The position numbers and the translations under genes are program-made. A stretch of DNA of 64,000 nucleotides from NCBI GenBank assembly GCA_903960915.1, contig CAJCCO010000070.1, positions 20,416 to 84,415 of the forward strand. The letters are read 5' to 3'. The stretch comes from an uncultured beta proteobacterium. Its GTDB lineage: Bacteria; Pseudomonadota; Gammaproteobacteria; Burkholderiales; Burkholderiaceae_C. The notes beneath the pieces were generated by a model. The model saw nothing but the letters and a program-made list of their open reading frames with translations, had not been told where the DNA came from and searched no databases. Below are positions 34,886 through 43,565 of this stretch, piece by piece (positions within the stretch are counted from its first letter, which is position 1; each line of letters starts with the position of its first letter).

Positions 34886-36148
34886 TTACTTGTAGCTGCG
34901 CGCGTCTTCAATCACCTTGCCGTCATTGGGCAGGCTGCCCGGGGACAGCAACTCCACCGCGCCACGCAGCTTGGTCACCTCCCGAATGGCCTCGCCAATT
35001 TTGCTTGCCAGCGCGTCGGGGCCGCTGCAGGTGGTCTCCACCTGCAAGGTCATGGTGTCATTGGCCATCTCGCCGGTAACCACCAGGCGCGCACGCGCCA
35101 CTTCGGGAAAGCGCTTGACGATGTCCGCCACCTGCCCTGGGTGCACAAACATGCCGCGAATCTTGGTGGTTTGGTCGGCGCGCCCCATCCAGCCCTTGAT
35201 TCGGGTGTTGGTGCGCCCGCTCGGGCAAGGCCCGGCCAGCACGGCCGACAAGTCGCCCGTGCCAAAGCGAATCAGCGGGTAGGCGGGGTTCAGGCTGGTC
35301 ACCACCACCTCGCCCACTTCGCCCTCGGCCACCGGGTCACCGGTGCCTGGGCGCACAATTTCCACGATCACGCCTTCGTCGAGCACCAGACCCGCGCGCG
35401 CCTCGGTTTCATACGCAATCAGGCCCAGATCAGCCGTGGCATAGCACTGGTAACCAGCAATGCCGTGGGCCGTGAACCAGTCACGCAGCGACGGCGGATA
35501 GGCCTCGCCACCAAACATGGCCTTCTTGACGCTGGGCAAGGTCAAACCCAGTTCTTCGGCTTTTTCAACAATGATTTTCAGGAAGCTGGGCGTGCCAATG
35601 TAGCCAGCGGGTTGCAGCTCGCGCATGGCCTGCACCTGTTGCTCGGTCTGGCCGGTACCACCCGGAAAGACGGTGCACCCCATGGCATGGGCGCCGGTTT
35701 CCATCATCGAGCCGGCGGGTACAAAGTGGTAGCTGAACGAGTTGTGAATCAGCTCGCCAGGACGAAAGCCGGCAGCAAAAATAGCGCGCGCCATGCGCCA
35801 GTAATCTTTGGCCGTGCCTTCGGGTTCATAAATGGGCCCGGGGCTGGCAAACACGCGCGGCATGGCTGCGCCGAAGCCAATGCTGCTAAAGCCCCCGAAC
35901 ACATTGCCGCCGGCTGCGCGCGCTGCCTGCTGGCGCGCCTGTAACTCGGACTTGCGGATCACCGGCAACTTGGCCAGCGCCGCGCGGCTGGTGACCTCGG
36001 CTGGGTTCACATCGGCCAGCAAGGCGGCAAACGCCGCTGACGATTGCTTGGCATGCGCCACTTGCAGCGGCAAAGCCGCCAGCAATGCAGCTTCGCGTTC
36101 AACCGGTGCACGCGTTTCCAACGCATCAAAAAAATTTGTCAATTCCAA
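34886..36148 (-). CDS. Phenylacetate-CoA ligase-like AMP-forming enzyme
   Basis: A 420-residue member of the PaaK-like adenylate-forming family. Seen are NSFSYHFVPAGSMMETGAHAMG, GYIGTPSFLKIIVEKAEELGL, FGGEAYPPSLRDWF, YATADLGLIAYE and the C-terminal GRADQTTKIRGMFVHPGQV. It activates a carboxylic, probably aromatic, acid to its CoA thioester. It ends the liv transporter run, 71 bases after livF, so uptake and activation are likely coupled. Substrate cannot be read from sequence; phenylacetate is only the family type. The Bug gene downstream may be separate. Confidence 0.82.
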   Translation of the reverse strand: MELTNFFDALETRAPVEREAALLAALPLQVAHAKQSSAAFAALLADVNPAEVTSRAALAKLPVIRKSELQARQQAARAAGGNVFGGFSSIGFGAAMPRVFASPGPIYEPEGTAKDYWRMARAIFAAGFRPGELIHNSFSYHFVPAGSMMETGAHAMGCTVFPGGTGQTEQQVQAMRELQPAGYIGTPSFLKIIVEKAEELGLTLPSVKKAMFGGEAYPPSLRDWFTAHGIAGYQCYATADLGLIAYETEARAGLVLDEGVIVEIVRPGTGDPVAEGEVGEVVVTSLNPAYPLIRFGTGDLSAVLAGPCPSGRTNTRIKGWMGRADQTTKIRGMFVHPGQVADIVKRFPEVARARLVVTGEMANDTMTLQVETTCSGPDALASKIGEAIREVTKLRGAVELLSPGSLPNDGKVIEDARSYK

Positions 36149-36219
36149 TTACTCCTCAATTCAATCAACCCAAGTGGCGGGCGTCGCGACACACCGTGCG
36201 CGCAGCCTGGGGGTGTACG

Positions 36220-37029
36220 TCAAGCCAGCCAGCGCTTGCGGCGTTTGTAACTCTTCACGTCCTTGAAACTCTTGCGCTCACCGCCACCCATGCCCAGGTA
36301 GAACTCCTTGACGTCTTCGTTGTTGGCCAGGTCGCTGGCGACGCCGTCCATCACCACGCGGCCCGACTCCATGATGTAGCCGTAGTCGGCATATTTCAGG
36401 GCCATGTTGGTGTTTTGCTCGGCCAGCAAGAAGGTGACTTTTTCCTTTTGGTTCAGGTCTTTGACGATTTCAAACACCTCCTCCACAATTTGCGGCGCCA
36501 GCCCCATAGACGGCTCGTCCAGCAACACCATGCTGGGACTGGCCATCAGCGCGCGGCCAATGGCGCACATTTGCTGCTCACCGCCAGAGGTGTAAGCGGC
36601 TTGCGAGGTGCGGCGGGTTTTCAGGCGCGGAAAATAGTTGTAGACCTTTTCCAGATTGGCCGCCACCTCAGCTTTGCTCTTGCGCGTGAAGCCCCCGGTC
36701 AACAGGTTTTCTTCAATCGTGAGGTGGGCAAAGCAATGGCGCCCCTCCATGACCTGCACCACGCCCCGATTGACCAAGTCGGCAGGCGAAAGGTTTTCGA
36801 TGCGTTCGCCACGCAGCTCGATAGAGCCCTTGGTGACTTCGCCCCGCTCGCCCTTGAGCAAGTTAGAGACCGCGCGCAGCGTGGTGGTTTTGCCGGCGCC
36901 GTTGCCGCCCAGAATGGCCACAATCTTGCCCTCAGGCACCTGGAGCGAAACGCCCTTGAGCACCAGGATGACGTGGTTGTAAATGACTTCAATGCCATTG
37001 ACGTTGAGAACGATGTTGTTGGAGCTCAT
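36220..37029 (-). CDS. livF: Branched-chain-type ABC transporter ATPase (LivF family)
   Basis: A 269-residue ATPase starting at the ATG at 37027-37029. Walker A is GGNGAGKTT, the signature is YTSGGEQQM (a variant of LSGGQ) and Walker B is MVLLDEPSMGL. The C-terminus carries an unusual basic tail, KSFKDVKSYKRRKRW. It pairs with LivG to power the LivHM permease. It is separated from the binding-protein gene by 95 bases containing two hairpins, an arrangement often used to make more binding protein than ATPase. Confidence 0.9.
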   Translation of the reverse strand: MSSNNIVLNVNGIEVIYNHVILVLKGVSLQVPEGKIVAILGGNGAGKTTTLRAVSNLLKGERGEVTKGSIELRGERIENLSPADLVNRGVVQVMEGRHCFAHLTIEENLLTGGFTRKSKAEVAANLEKVYNYFPRLKTRRTSQAAYTSGGEQQMCAIGRALMASPSMVLLDEPSMGLAPQIVEEVFEIVKDLNQKEKVTFLLAEQNTNMALKYADYGYIMESGRVVMDGVASDLANNEDVKEFYLGMGGGERKSFKDVKSYKRRKRWLA

Positions 37030-37081
37030 AAATATATTTCCTTCACCAATCGGCAGCCCTGCGCGCAAGGCTGCGGGTTGG

Positions 37082-37118
37082 CTTGTCATGCCTGGGCCTT
37101 AGCGCCCGGCATGACAAG
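37082..37118 (-). other. Strong intra-operon hairpin between binding-protein and livF genes
   Basis: CTTGTCATGCC (37082-37092) and GGCATGACAAG (37108-37118) pair perfectly over 11 bases; inner GGGC/GCCC extend the stem to 15 with one bulge. A second, weaker hairpin (GCAGCC with GGCTGC) follows at about 37063-37074. There is no T-run, so mRNA stabilisation or attenuation is more likely than full termination. Confidence 0.6.
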
Positions 37119-37124
37119 AAGCCA

Positions 37125-38564
37125 TTAAGACTGGCAGTCCGCCACTGTGCGGGCTTCCATCTTCTTCTCGGCGGCGTACTTGGCCGCAGTCGACTTCACC
37201 AGGGGCTTGAGAATTTGCTCATCCGCCTGCAGCCAGTCGGAGGTGAAGTTCCACTGCTTGCCGTCCCAGGTGTGCACACGCGCCCAGTTGGAACCCATGT
37301 GGTCTACGCAGCTGGTGCTGATGGGGCGCATCACGCCGGCAAAGCCGAGGGCGTCAAGCTTCTTCTGGTCCAGCGCCAGATTCTCATAGCCCCAACGGGC
37401 CTGCTCGCTGCTCACCCATTTGCCTTTGCCAAAGCGCTCTTGTGCACGGGCCACACCTTCAACCGCCAGCATGGCGCTCATGGCACCGCGCATGTACAGC
37501 ACTTGACCCACTTCTTCTTTAGGTCCAGTACCTTGGCCTTTGGAATGCACCATGGCCATGATGTCTTTCACCACTTTGGAGTTGGGCTCAGCACCGTGCT
37601 GCATGGTCACCGCGTTGTAACCCTTGGCACCCTCACCCACGTCTTTGACGTCGGGCTCAGCACCAGACCACCACACGCCGTACATCTTTTCACGTGGGTA
37701 ACCCGTGGCTTGCGCCTCTTTCAGCGAGGTGGAATTCATCACACCCCAACCCCACAGCATGACGTAATCAGGCTTGGACTGGCGCACTTGCAGCCAGGTG
37801 GATTTTTGATCCACACCAGGCGCGGTCACCGGCAGCAACTGGAGGTTGAAGCCATGAATGGCGGCGCGCTCTTGCAACAAGGGAATAGGCTCTTTGCCAT
37901 AAGGCGAGTCGTGGTAAACCAAAGCAATTTTCTTGCCCTTGAGTTTGTCCAGGCCACCTTCTTTTTTGCCAATGGTTTGCACCAGGGCGTCAGCAGCCAG
38001 CCAATAGGTGCCAGCCAAGGGGAAGTTCCACTTGAACACCATGCCGTCCTGGCTTTCGCTGCGGCCATAGCCTGCAGTGATCAGAGGAATCTTGTCGCCA
38101 GGGGCTTTTTCAGTCAGGGCAAACGTGATACCGGTAGACAGCGGCTGGAACACGGTGGCGCCACCGTTCTTGCCTTTGAGGCGCTCGTAGCATTCGACGC
38201 CGCGCGAGGTGTCGTAACCGGTTTCGCACTCTTCATAAATGATCTTCACGCCGTTGATGCCACCCTTGGCATTGACCAGCTTGAGGTAGTCGGAATAACC
38301 GTTTGCCCATGGCACGCCGTTAGGCGCATAAGGACCGGTGCGGTAAGGCAGACCGGGGAAAAACTGCTCTTTACCACCCGCTGTTTTAGCGGCAGGAGCG
38401 GCTTTGGCAGCAGGGGCTGCAGCAGGTGCAGCTTTGGCGGCTGCGGCAGGTGCGGCTTTAGCAGCCGAGGCGCCTTTGGCCGGCGCTGCGGCGGTTTGGG
38501 CAAAAGCCCCGGATGTACCCAAGGTGACCATCAGGCCGGCCAGGGCAACGTATCGAATCTTCAT
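37125..38564 (-). CDS. livK: ABC transporter substrate-binding protein (LivK-type) with Ala-rich linker
   Basis: A 479-residue periplasmic protein. Residues 1-22 form a signal peptide ending AFA. Residues 24-63 are an Ala/Lys/Pro-rich repeat, and the type I periplasmic binding fold follows (YAPNGVPWANGYSDYLKLVNAKGGINGV onward). Its relatives in CoA-ligase-linked liv operons are thought to bind aromatic or fatty acids rather than amino acids. It is longer than usual LivK because of the linker and a C-terminal extension. Ligand unknown. It follows livM by 51 bases. Confidence 0.88.
   Translation of the reverse strand: MKIRYVALAGLMVTLGTSGAFAQTAAAPAKGASAAKAAPAAAAKAAPAAAPAAKAAPAAKTAGGKEQFFPGLPYRTGPYAPNGVPWANGYSDYLKLVNAKGGINGVKIIYEECETGYDTSRGVECYERLKGKNGGATVFQPLSTGITFALTEKAPGDKIPLITAGYGRSESQDGMVFKWNFPLAGTYWLAADALVQTIGKKEGGLDKLKGKKIALVYHDSPYGKEPIPLLQERAAIHGFNLQLLPVTAPGVDQKSTWLQVRQSKPDYVMLWGWGVMNSTSLKEAQATGYPREKMYGVWWSGAEPDVKDVGEGAKGYNAVTMQHGAEPNSKVVKDIMAMVHSKGQGTGPKEEVGQVLYMRGAMSAMLAVEGVARAQERFGKGKWVSSEQARWGYENLALDQKKLDALGFAGVMRPISTSCVDHMGSNWARVHTWDGKQWNFTSDWLQADEQILKPLVKSTAAKYAAEKKMEARTVADCQS
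38376..38495. repeat. Low-complexity Ala/Lys/Pro-coding stretch in the binding-protein gene
   Basis: On the minus strand this stretch encodes residues 24-63 as irregular repeats of AAPA, AAKA and APAAK. It lies directly after the signal peptide, so in the mature protein it would form a flexible N-terminal arm in the periplasm. The DNA consists of near-repeats of GCAGC and GCTTT units, prone to slippage. Confidence 0.7.
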
Positions 38565-38615
38565 ATGTGTCTCCTACTTGTAATGCACGCATGTGCTGGG
38601 TTGCCGAAAAAAAAC

Positions 38616-39692
38616 TCAGTGAGGGAAAGGCCAGAGGCGCAGCTTTTGCTTGGCCACCGACCACAATTTGGCCAAACCATGGGGCTCCACGATCAGGAAC
38701 CAGACAATCAAGGCGCCAAAAATAATCAGCTCGGCGTGCGATATGCCCGATGTGGAAATTTCAATGCCGAACAAGGCGCCGAGCAAGGGCAGGAACTGGT
38801 TCAAGGCGATGGGCAAAATCACGATAAAGGCGGCGCCAAAGAAGCTGCCCATGATGGACCCCATGCCACCGATGATGACCATGAACAACAAGCGAAACGA
38901 AATCTCTACCGAGAACGCCGCTGGCTCCCAAGCCCCCAGGTAGACAAAGCCCCACAAGGCGCCCGCCACACCAATGATGAAAGAGCTGACGGCAAACGCG
39001 GTGAGCTTGGCGTACATGGGGCGAATGCCAATCACGGCGGCAGCCACGTCCATGTCACGAATCGCCATCCACTCACGGCCTATGGCACTGCGCACCAGGT
39101 TCTTGGCCAGAAATCCCAGCACCACCAAAATGGACAGGCACAACAGGTATTTCTCAATCGGGGTCTCCAAGGGGAAACCCATGAACTGCAAGCCCGACAC
39201 CGACACCGAACCTGACGCCGAGTCGTTGGTTAACCACTTGATGCGCAAGAACATCCAGTCACTGAAAAACTGCGCCGCCAGCGTGGCCACGGCCAGGTAC
39301 AGGCCCTTGACGCGCAGACTGGGCAAGCCAAACAGAATGCCGAACGCGGCAGAGCAGACGCCTCCCAGCACCAGCGCCAGCAGCAAGGGAATACCGGGCA
39401 CCCGCACAAAGAAGTTGAAGGCCGCATACGCGCCCACCGCCATAAAGGCCCCGGAGCCCAGCGAAATTTGCCCGCAATAACCCACCAAAATATTCACCCC
39501 CAGCGCGGCCAAGGACATGATCAGGAAGGGGATAAAGATGGCGCGAAACATGTAGTCGCTGCCCAGCAGGGGCACCACCAAAAACGCGGCGGCAATGAGC
39601 AACCAGATGGCCCAACGGTCTTGCGCAATCGGGAAAATCTGCTGGTCAGCGCGGTAGCTGGTTTTGAATTGGCCGTTTTCTCTGTAAAACAT
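38616..39692 (-). CDS. livM: Branched-chain-type ABC transporter permease (LivM family)
   Basis: A 358-residue inner-membrane permease with eight or more membrane segments. The conserved block YCGQISLGSGAFMAVGAYAAF near residue 71 and GREWMAIRDMDVAAAVIGI, the ATPase-contact loop, define LivM. It forms the translocation pore with LivH. It lies 31 bases downstream of livH and 51 bases upstream of the binding-protein gene. Confidence 0.93.
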   Translation of the reverse strand: MFYRENGQFKTSYRADQQIFPIAQDRWAIWLLIAAAFLVVPLLGSDYMFRAIFIPFLIMSLAALGVNILVGYCGQISLGSGAFMAVGAYAAFNFFVRVPGIPLLLALVLGGVCSAAFGILFGLPSLRVKGLYLAVATLAAQFFSDWMFLRIKWLTNDSASGSVSVSGLQFMGFPLETPIEKYLLCLSILVVLGFLAKNLVRSAIGREWMAIRDMDVAAAVIGIRPMYAKLTAFAVSSFIIGVAGALWGFVYLGAWEPAAFSVEISFRLLFMVIIGGMGSIMGSFFGAAFIVILPIALNQFLPLLGALFGIEISTSGISHAELIIFGALIVWFLIVEPHGLAKLWSVAKQKLRLWPFPH

Positions 39693-39723
39693 GAATTACT
39701 TTCTCGTCAGTTCAAGGGGCCGC

Positions 39724-40653
39724 TCAGACGCGATCAATGATCTTCTCGCCAAACAATCCTTGCGGGCGCACCAGCAAGAACAGCAAGGCCAACACATAGG
39801 CAAACCAGATCTCGATACCGCCGCCCACATACGGGCCTAAAAACACTTCAGACAGTTTCTCGCCCACACCAATAATCAGACCGCCGATGATGGCGCCGGG
39901 CACCGAGGTCAGGCCACCCAAAATCACCACCGGCAAGGCGCGCAGTGCCACCGTGGTCAAGGAGAATTGCACGCCGAGCTTGCTGCCCCAGATCATGCCG
40001 GCCACCAGCGCCACCACACCGGCCACGCACCACACAATGACCCAGATGCGGTTAAGTGGAATACCAATACTTTGGGCCGCCTGGTGGTCGTCAGCCACCG
40101 CACGCAAGGCCCGACCGGTAGAAGTTTTTTGGAAGAACACGCTCAGCAAGGTCACCAGCACGGCGGCAATGAGGGCGGCGTACAGGTCTTCCTTGTTGAT
40201 CAGAATGCCGCCTTCAAAGTATTGTTCAAAGGCCATGATGGGCTCTTTGGGCATGCCAATGTCAATCTTGTAAATGTCGCTGCCGAAGAGGGTTTGCCCC
40301 ACGCCGTCCAAAAAGTAGCTGATACCCAGGGTGGCCATCAAGAGTGTGGTGCCCTCCTGGTTCACCAGGTGCCGCAAGGCCAACCGCTCAATCAGCCAAG
40401 CCACCACAAACATGATGACGCCGGCCACCACAAAGGCCGCCAGGTTGGCCAGCACCGGATTGGTCATGCCGGTCCACTCGGGTATCCATTGCGAGAACCG
40501 GGCCATGGCCAGCGCCGCAAACAGCACCATGGCGCCCTGCGCAAAGTTGAACACGCCCGAGGCTTTGTAAATCAGCACAAAGCCCAGCGCCACCAGCGAA
40601 TACAACATGCCAGCCATCAGGCCGCCAAGCAGTGTTTCAAGAAAAAATGCCAT
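39724..40653 (-). CDS. livH: Branched-chain-type ABC transporter permease (LivH family)
   Basis: A 309-residue inner-membrane permease with about eight membrane segments. Typical LivH blocks are GLMAGMLYSLVALGFVLIYKASGVFNFAQG at the N-terminus and GRALRAVADDHQAAQSIGI, the coupling loop. It follows livG by 12 bases. With LivM it makes the membrane channel; specificity is set by the binding protein. Confidence 0.93.
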   Translation of the reverse strand: MAFFLETLLGGLMAGMLYSLVALGFVLIYKASGVFNFAQGAMVLFAALAMARFSQWIPEWTGMTNPVLANLAAFVVAGVIMFVVAWLIERLALRHLVNQEGTTLLMATLGISYFLDGVGQTLFGSDIYKIDIGMPKEPIMAFEQYFEGGILINKEDLYAALIAAVLVTLLSVFFQKTSTGRALRAVADDHQAAQSIGIPLNRIWVIVWCVAGVVALVAGMIWGSKLGVQFSLTTVALRALPVVILGGLTSVPGAIIGGLIIGVGEKLSEVFLGPYVGGGIEIWFAYVLALLFLLVRPQGLFGEKIIDRV

Positions 40654-40665
40654 GTCTATGTCTCC

Positions 40666-41448
40666 TCAATGACTGGTGCCGAGATAGGCACTGATCACTT
40701 CTTCGTTGTTGCGCACTTCGTCGGGGGTGCCGTCGCCAATTTTTTTGCCGTAGTCCAGCACCACCACACGGTCGGAGATGTCCATCACCACGCCCATGTC
40801 GTGCTCAATCAACACCACCGTGGTGCCGTACTCTTCATTGACGTCGAGCACAAAGCGGCACATGTCCTGTTTTTCTTCCACGTTCATGCCGGCCATGGGT
40901 TCGTCCAGCAGCAGCACCTGAGGCTCCATGGCCAGGGCGCGGCCCAGGTCCACACGTTTTTGCAGGCCGTAAGGCAACTGGCCCACCGGGGTTTTGCGGT
41001 AAGCCTGAATTTCCAGGAAGTCGATGATGTGCTCGACAAACTCGCGGTGCTGCTCTTCCTCGCGCTGGGCCGGTCCCACGCGCAGCGCCTGCATCAACAG
41101 GTTGCTTTTGATACGCAGGTTGCGCCCGGTCATGATGTTGTCAATCACACTCATGCCCTTGAACAAGGCCAGGTTCTGGAAGGTGCGGCCAATGCCCATC
41201 ACCGCCACCTGGTGGCTGTCCATGTGGCTGAAGGTCTGGCCCCGGAAGGTGATGGAGCCCTGCTGCGGCGTGTAGACGCCGTTGATGCAGTTGAGCATAG
41301 AACTCTTGCCAGCCCCATTGGGGCCGATGATGGCGCGCACCTCGTGCTCGCGCACATTGAAGGAGATGTCGGTGAGCGCCTTGACGCCACCAAAACTCAG
41401 GGAAATGTTGCTGACGTCCAGAATGACGTCGCCGATCTGTTTGCTCAT
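40666..41448 (-). CDS. livG: Branched-chain-type ABC transporter ATPase (LivG family)
   Basis: A 260-residue ATPase with Walker A GPNGAGKSS, a signature region that reads PYGLQKRVDLGRAL instead of a strict LSGGQ, and Walker B VLLLDEPMAGMN. The departure from LSGGQ (LPYGLQKR) is common in CoA-ligase-linked LivG proteins. Its ATG overlaps the acyl-CoA synthetase stop (ATGA), tying transport to substrate activation at the translational level. Confidence 0.92.
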   Translation of the reverse strand: MSKQIGDVILDVSNISLSFGGVKALTDISFNVREHEVRAIIGPNGAGKSSMLNCINGVYTPQQGSITFRGQTFSHMDSHQVAVMGIGRTFQNLALFKGMSVIDNIMTGRNLRIKSNLLMQALRVGPAQREEEQHREFVEHIIDFLEIQAYRKTPVGQLPYGLQKRVDLGRALAMEPQVLLLDEPMAGMNVEEKQDMCRFVLDVNEEYGTTVVLIEHDMGVVMDISDRVVVLDYGKKIGDGTPDEVRNNEEVISAYLGTSH

Positions 41449-43391
41449 GCTGCGGCCTTTACTGGCGCGAAGATTTTCGCGTCGTCGATTCGGAGGGTGG
41501 CACTGACGCTGCCGGTACGGCCGTCTTCAAACTTGACGACGGTCTCAATGAACTGGCTGGTGCGGCCTTCGTACAGCGCGTCCACCAGGGGCATGTATTT
41601 TTCAGCAATGAACCCACGGCGAACCTTGTTGGTGCGGGTGAGTTCACCGTCGTCGGCATCGAGCTCTTTGTGCAGCACCAAGAAGCGGCTGACCTGGGAG
41701 CCCGCCAGCAACTCATCGGCGCTCAGGTCGGCGTTGACCTTTTCCACGCATTCTTTGATGAGCTGGTAGACCTCGGGCTTTTGCGCCAGGTCGGTGTAGC
41801 CGGCATACGGCAGGTTGCGCCGCTCGGCCCAGTTGCCGACCGCGTCAAAGTCGATGTTGATCATGACGCAGACTTTCTCGCGGCCATCGCCATACGCCAC
41901 CACCTCTTTGATGTGGGGGAAGAACTTAAGCTTGTTCTCCACGTACTTGGGCGCGAACATGGCGCCATCGAACAGGCCACCCTTGATGCGGCCCACGTCT
42001 TTCACGCGGTCGATGATTTTCAAGTGGCCGTGCGCGTCAATAAAGCCGGCGTCGCTGGTGTGGTACCAGCCGTCAGGGGTGAGCACTTCGGCCGTGGCAG
42101 CCGGGTTTTTGAAATACTCTTTGAGCAAGCCAGGCGACTTGACCAGAATTTCGCCATCCGCCGCCACCTTGATTTCAACGCCGGCGCAGGGCACGCCCAC
42201 GGTGTCGGCACGGGCTTCGTGGTCGGGTTGCAGGCAAACAAACACGGCGGTCTCGGTAGAACCGTAGAGCTGCTTGAGGTTGATGCCAATGGAGCGGTAA
42301 AAGCTGAACAGGTCAGGGCCAATGGCCTCACCGGCGGTGTAAGCCACGCGCACCCGGCTCATGCCCAGGTTGTTGCGCAAGGGGCCGTAGACCATCAGGT
42401 TGCCCAGCGCGTAGACCACGCGGTCTAGCAGCGCGATTGACTCACCGGCCATGCGGGCGGGGCCAACCCGCTGCGCCACCGACATGAAGTAATGGAACAT
42501 GCGCCGCTTGAGGGCGCCGGCATCTTCCATGCGAATCATCACGCTGGTCAGCAGGCCTTCAAACACGCGCGGCGGGGCAAAGTAGTAGGTCGGGCCCACC
42601 TCTTTCAAGTCGATGGTGACGGTGGCGGCCGACTCGGGGCAGTTCACCACGTAGCCGCAGGCCAACCACTGCGCATAGGAAAAAATGTTTTGCCCAATCC
42701 AGGCGGGTGGCAAATAGGCCAGCACTTCTTCTTTGTAGGTCAGGTGGTCAAACTCGGCACCGGCGCGGGCGCGGTCGAGCAAGGAGTTGTGCGTGTGCAC
42801 CACGCCTTTGGGGTTGCCGGTGGTGCCGGAGGTGAAAAACATGGCGCCCACATCGTCGGGCTGGATCTGGCTGACCTGGGCCTCCAGGAAGCCCGGGTGT
42901 TGCGTGACAAACACCTGGCCTGCGGCCAGCAGTTCATCGATGGCAGCCAAACCGGGCTCGTCGTAGCTGCGCAGGCCACGCGGATCGTCAAAGTAAATGT
43001 GGGCCAACTGCGGGCACTGCTCGCGAATTTCCAGCAGCTTGTCGACCTGCTCCTGGTCTTCGGCAAAGGCAAAGCACACGTCGGCGTTGTTGATGGGGAA
43101 CACGCACTCCAGAGCGGCTGCGTCTTGGTAAAGCGGAATGGGCACAGCACCCAAAGACTGCACCGCCAGCATGGTGGCGTACAGACGCGGCCGATTGGCA
43201 CCCAGCACCACCATGTGGTCACCCTTGCGCAAACCGGCCTGGTGCAAACCGCCTGCCAGTTGCTCTACCAGCGTAGCGAGATCGGCCCAAGATAGGGCCT
43301 GCCAAATACCGTACTCTTTTTCCCGCATGGCAGGATCGAGCGGCCGCTGGGCGGCATGGTTTAACAGCAGTCGAGGAAAAGTGGTCTGCAT
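41445..43391 (-). CDS. AMP-forming long-chain acyl-CoA synthetase-like enzyme
   Basis: A 648-residue ligase from the ATG at 43389-43391; a longer in-frame extension runs through the promoter region and is rejected. The ATP loop is MFFTSGTTGNPKGVVHTH, followed by QLYGSTETAVFVCLQ and WYHTSDAGFIDAHGHLKIIDR. The size and the long C-terminal domain resemble the FadD15/long-chain group. It heads the liv operon, overlaps livG and is divergent from a Crp/Fnr-type gene, so it probably activates the acid that the transporter brings in. The true substrate, fatty or aromatic, is open. Confidence 0.88.
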   Translation of the reverse strand: MQTTFPRLLLNHAAQRPLDPAMREKEYGIWQALSWADLATLVEQLAGGLHQAGLRKGDHMVVLGANRPRLYATMLAVQSLGAVPIPLYQDAAALECVFPINNADVCFAFAEDQEQVDKLLEIREQCPQLAHIYFDDPRGLRSYDEPGLAAIDELLAAGQVFVTQHPGFLEAQVSQIQPDDVGAMFFTSGTTGNPKGVVHTHNSLLDRARAGAEFDHLTYKEEVLAYLPPAWIGQNIFSYAQWLACGYVVNCPESAATVTIDLKEVGPTYYFAPPRVFEGLLTSVMIRMEDAGALKRRMFHYFMSVAQRVGPARMAGESIALLDRVVYALGNLMVYGPLRNNLGMSRVRVAYTAGEAIGPDLFSFYRSIGINLKQLYGSTETAVFVCLQPDHEARADTVGVPCAGVEIKVAADGEILVKSPGLLKEYFKNPAATAEVLTPDGWYHTSDAGFIDAHGHLKIIDRVKDVGRIKGGLFDGAMFAPKYVENKLKFFPHIKEVVAYGDGREKVCVMINIDFDAVGNWAERRNLPYAGYTDLAQKPEVYQLIKECVEKVNADLSADELLAGSQVSRFLVLHKELDADDGELTRTNKVRRGFIAEKYMPLVDALYEGRTSQFIETVVKFEDGRTGSVSATLRIDDAKIFAPVKAAA

Positions 43392-43485
43392 CCCGGCACC
43401 TTGTCTTCTAATGGGAGCGGTGCGGCGCTTATCGCCCGCCAACCGCTGGAATAGCCCAAATAATAGGCATTCGTTTGACGTTAAG

Positions 43486-43503
43486 TTGTCGTTTGAACGA
43501 CAA
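43486..43503. promoter_or_regulatory. Perfect palindrome in the divergent ligase/Crp-Fnr promoter region
   Basis: TTGTCGTT-TG-AACGACAA has perfect 8-base arms with a 2-base centre. It lies 95 bases from the ligase start and 63 bases from the regulator start. A direct repeat CGTTTGA overlaps it (43472 and 43490). Position and symmetry suggest the binding site of the adjacent Crp/Fnr-family protein. The sequence is not the CRP (TGTGA-N6-TCACA) or FNR (TTGAT-N4-ATCAA) consensus. Confidence 0.6.
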
Positions 43504-43565
43504 TTCAAATCTATCTGAGTAGGTGTTTTCCCTTCACTTTCTACCAACTTACAGCGAAGCGACCT

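Noticed and set aside
37083..39215. Long open frame (710 codons) on the plus strand
   Set aside because: It lies antisense to the well-supported binding-protein and livM genes; its residues are His/Gly/Arg-rich as expected for a GC-rich shadow frame.
39967..41769. 600-codon frame on the plus strand
   Set aside because: Antisense to livH, livG and the acyl-CoA synthetase gene; no family features and His/Gln-rich composition.
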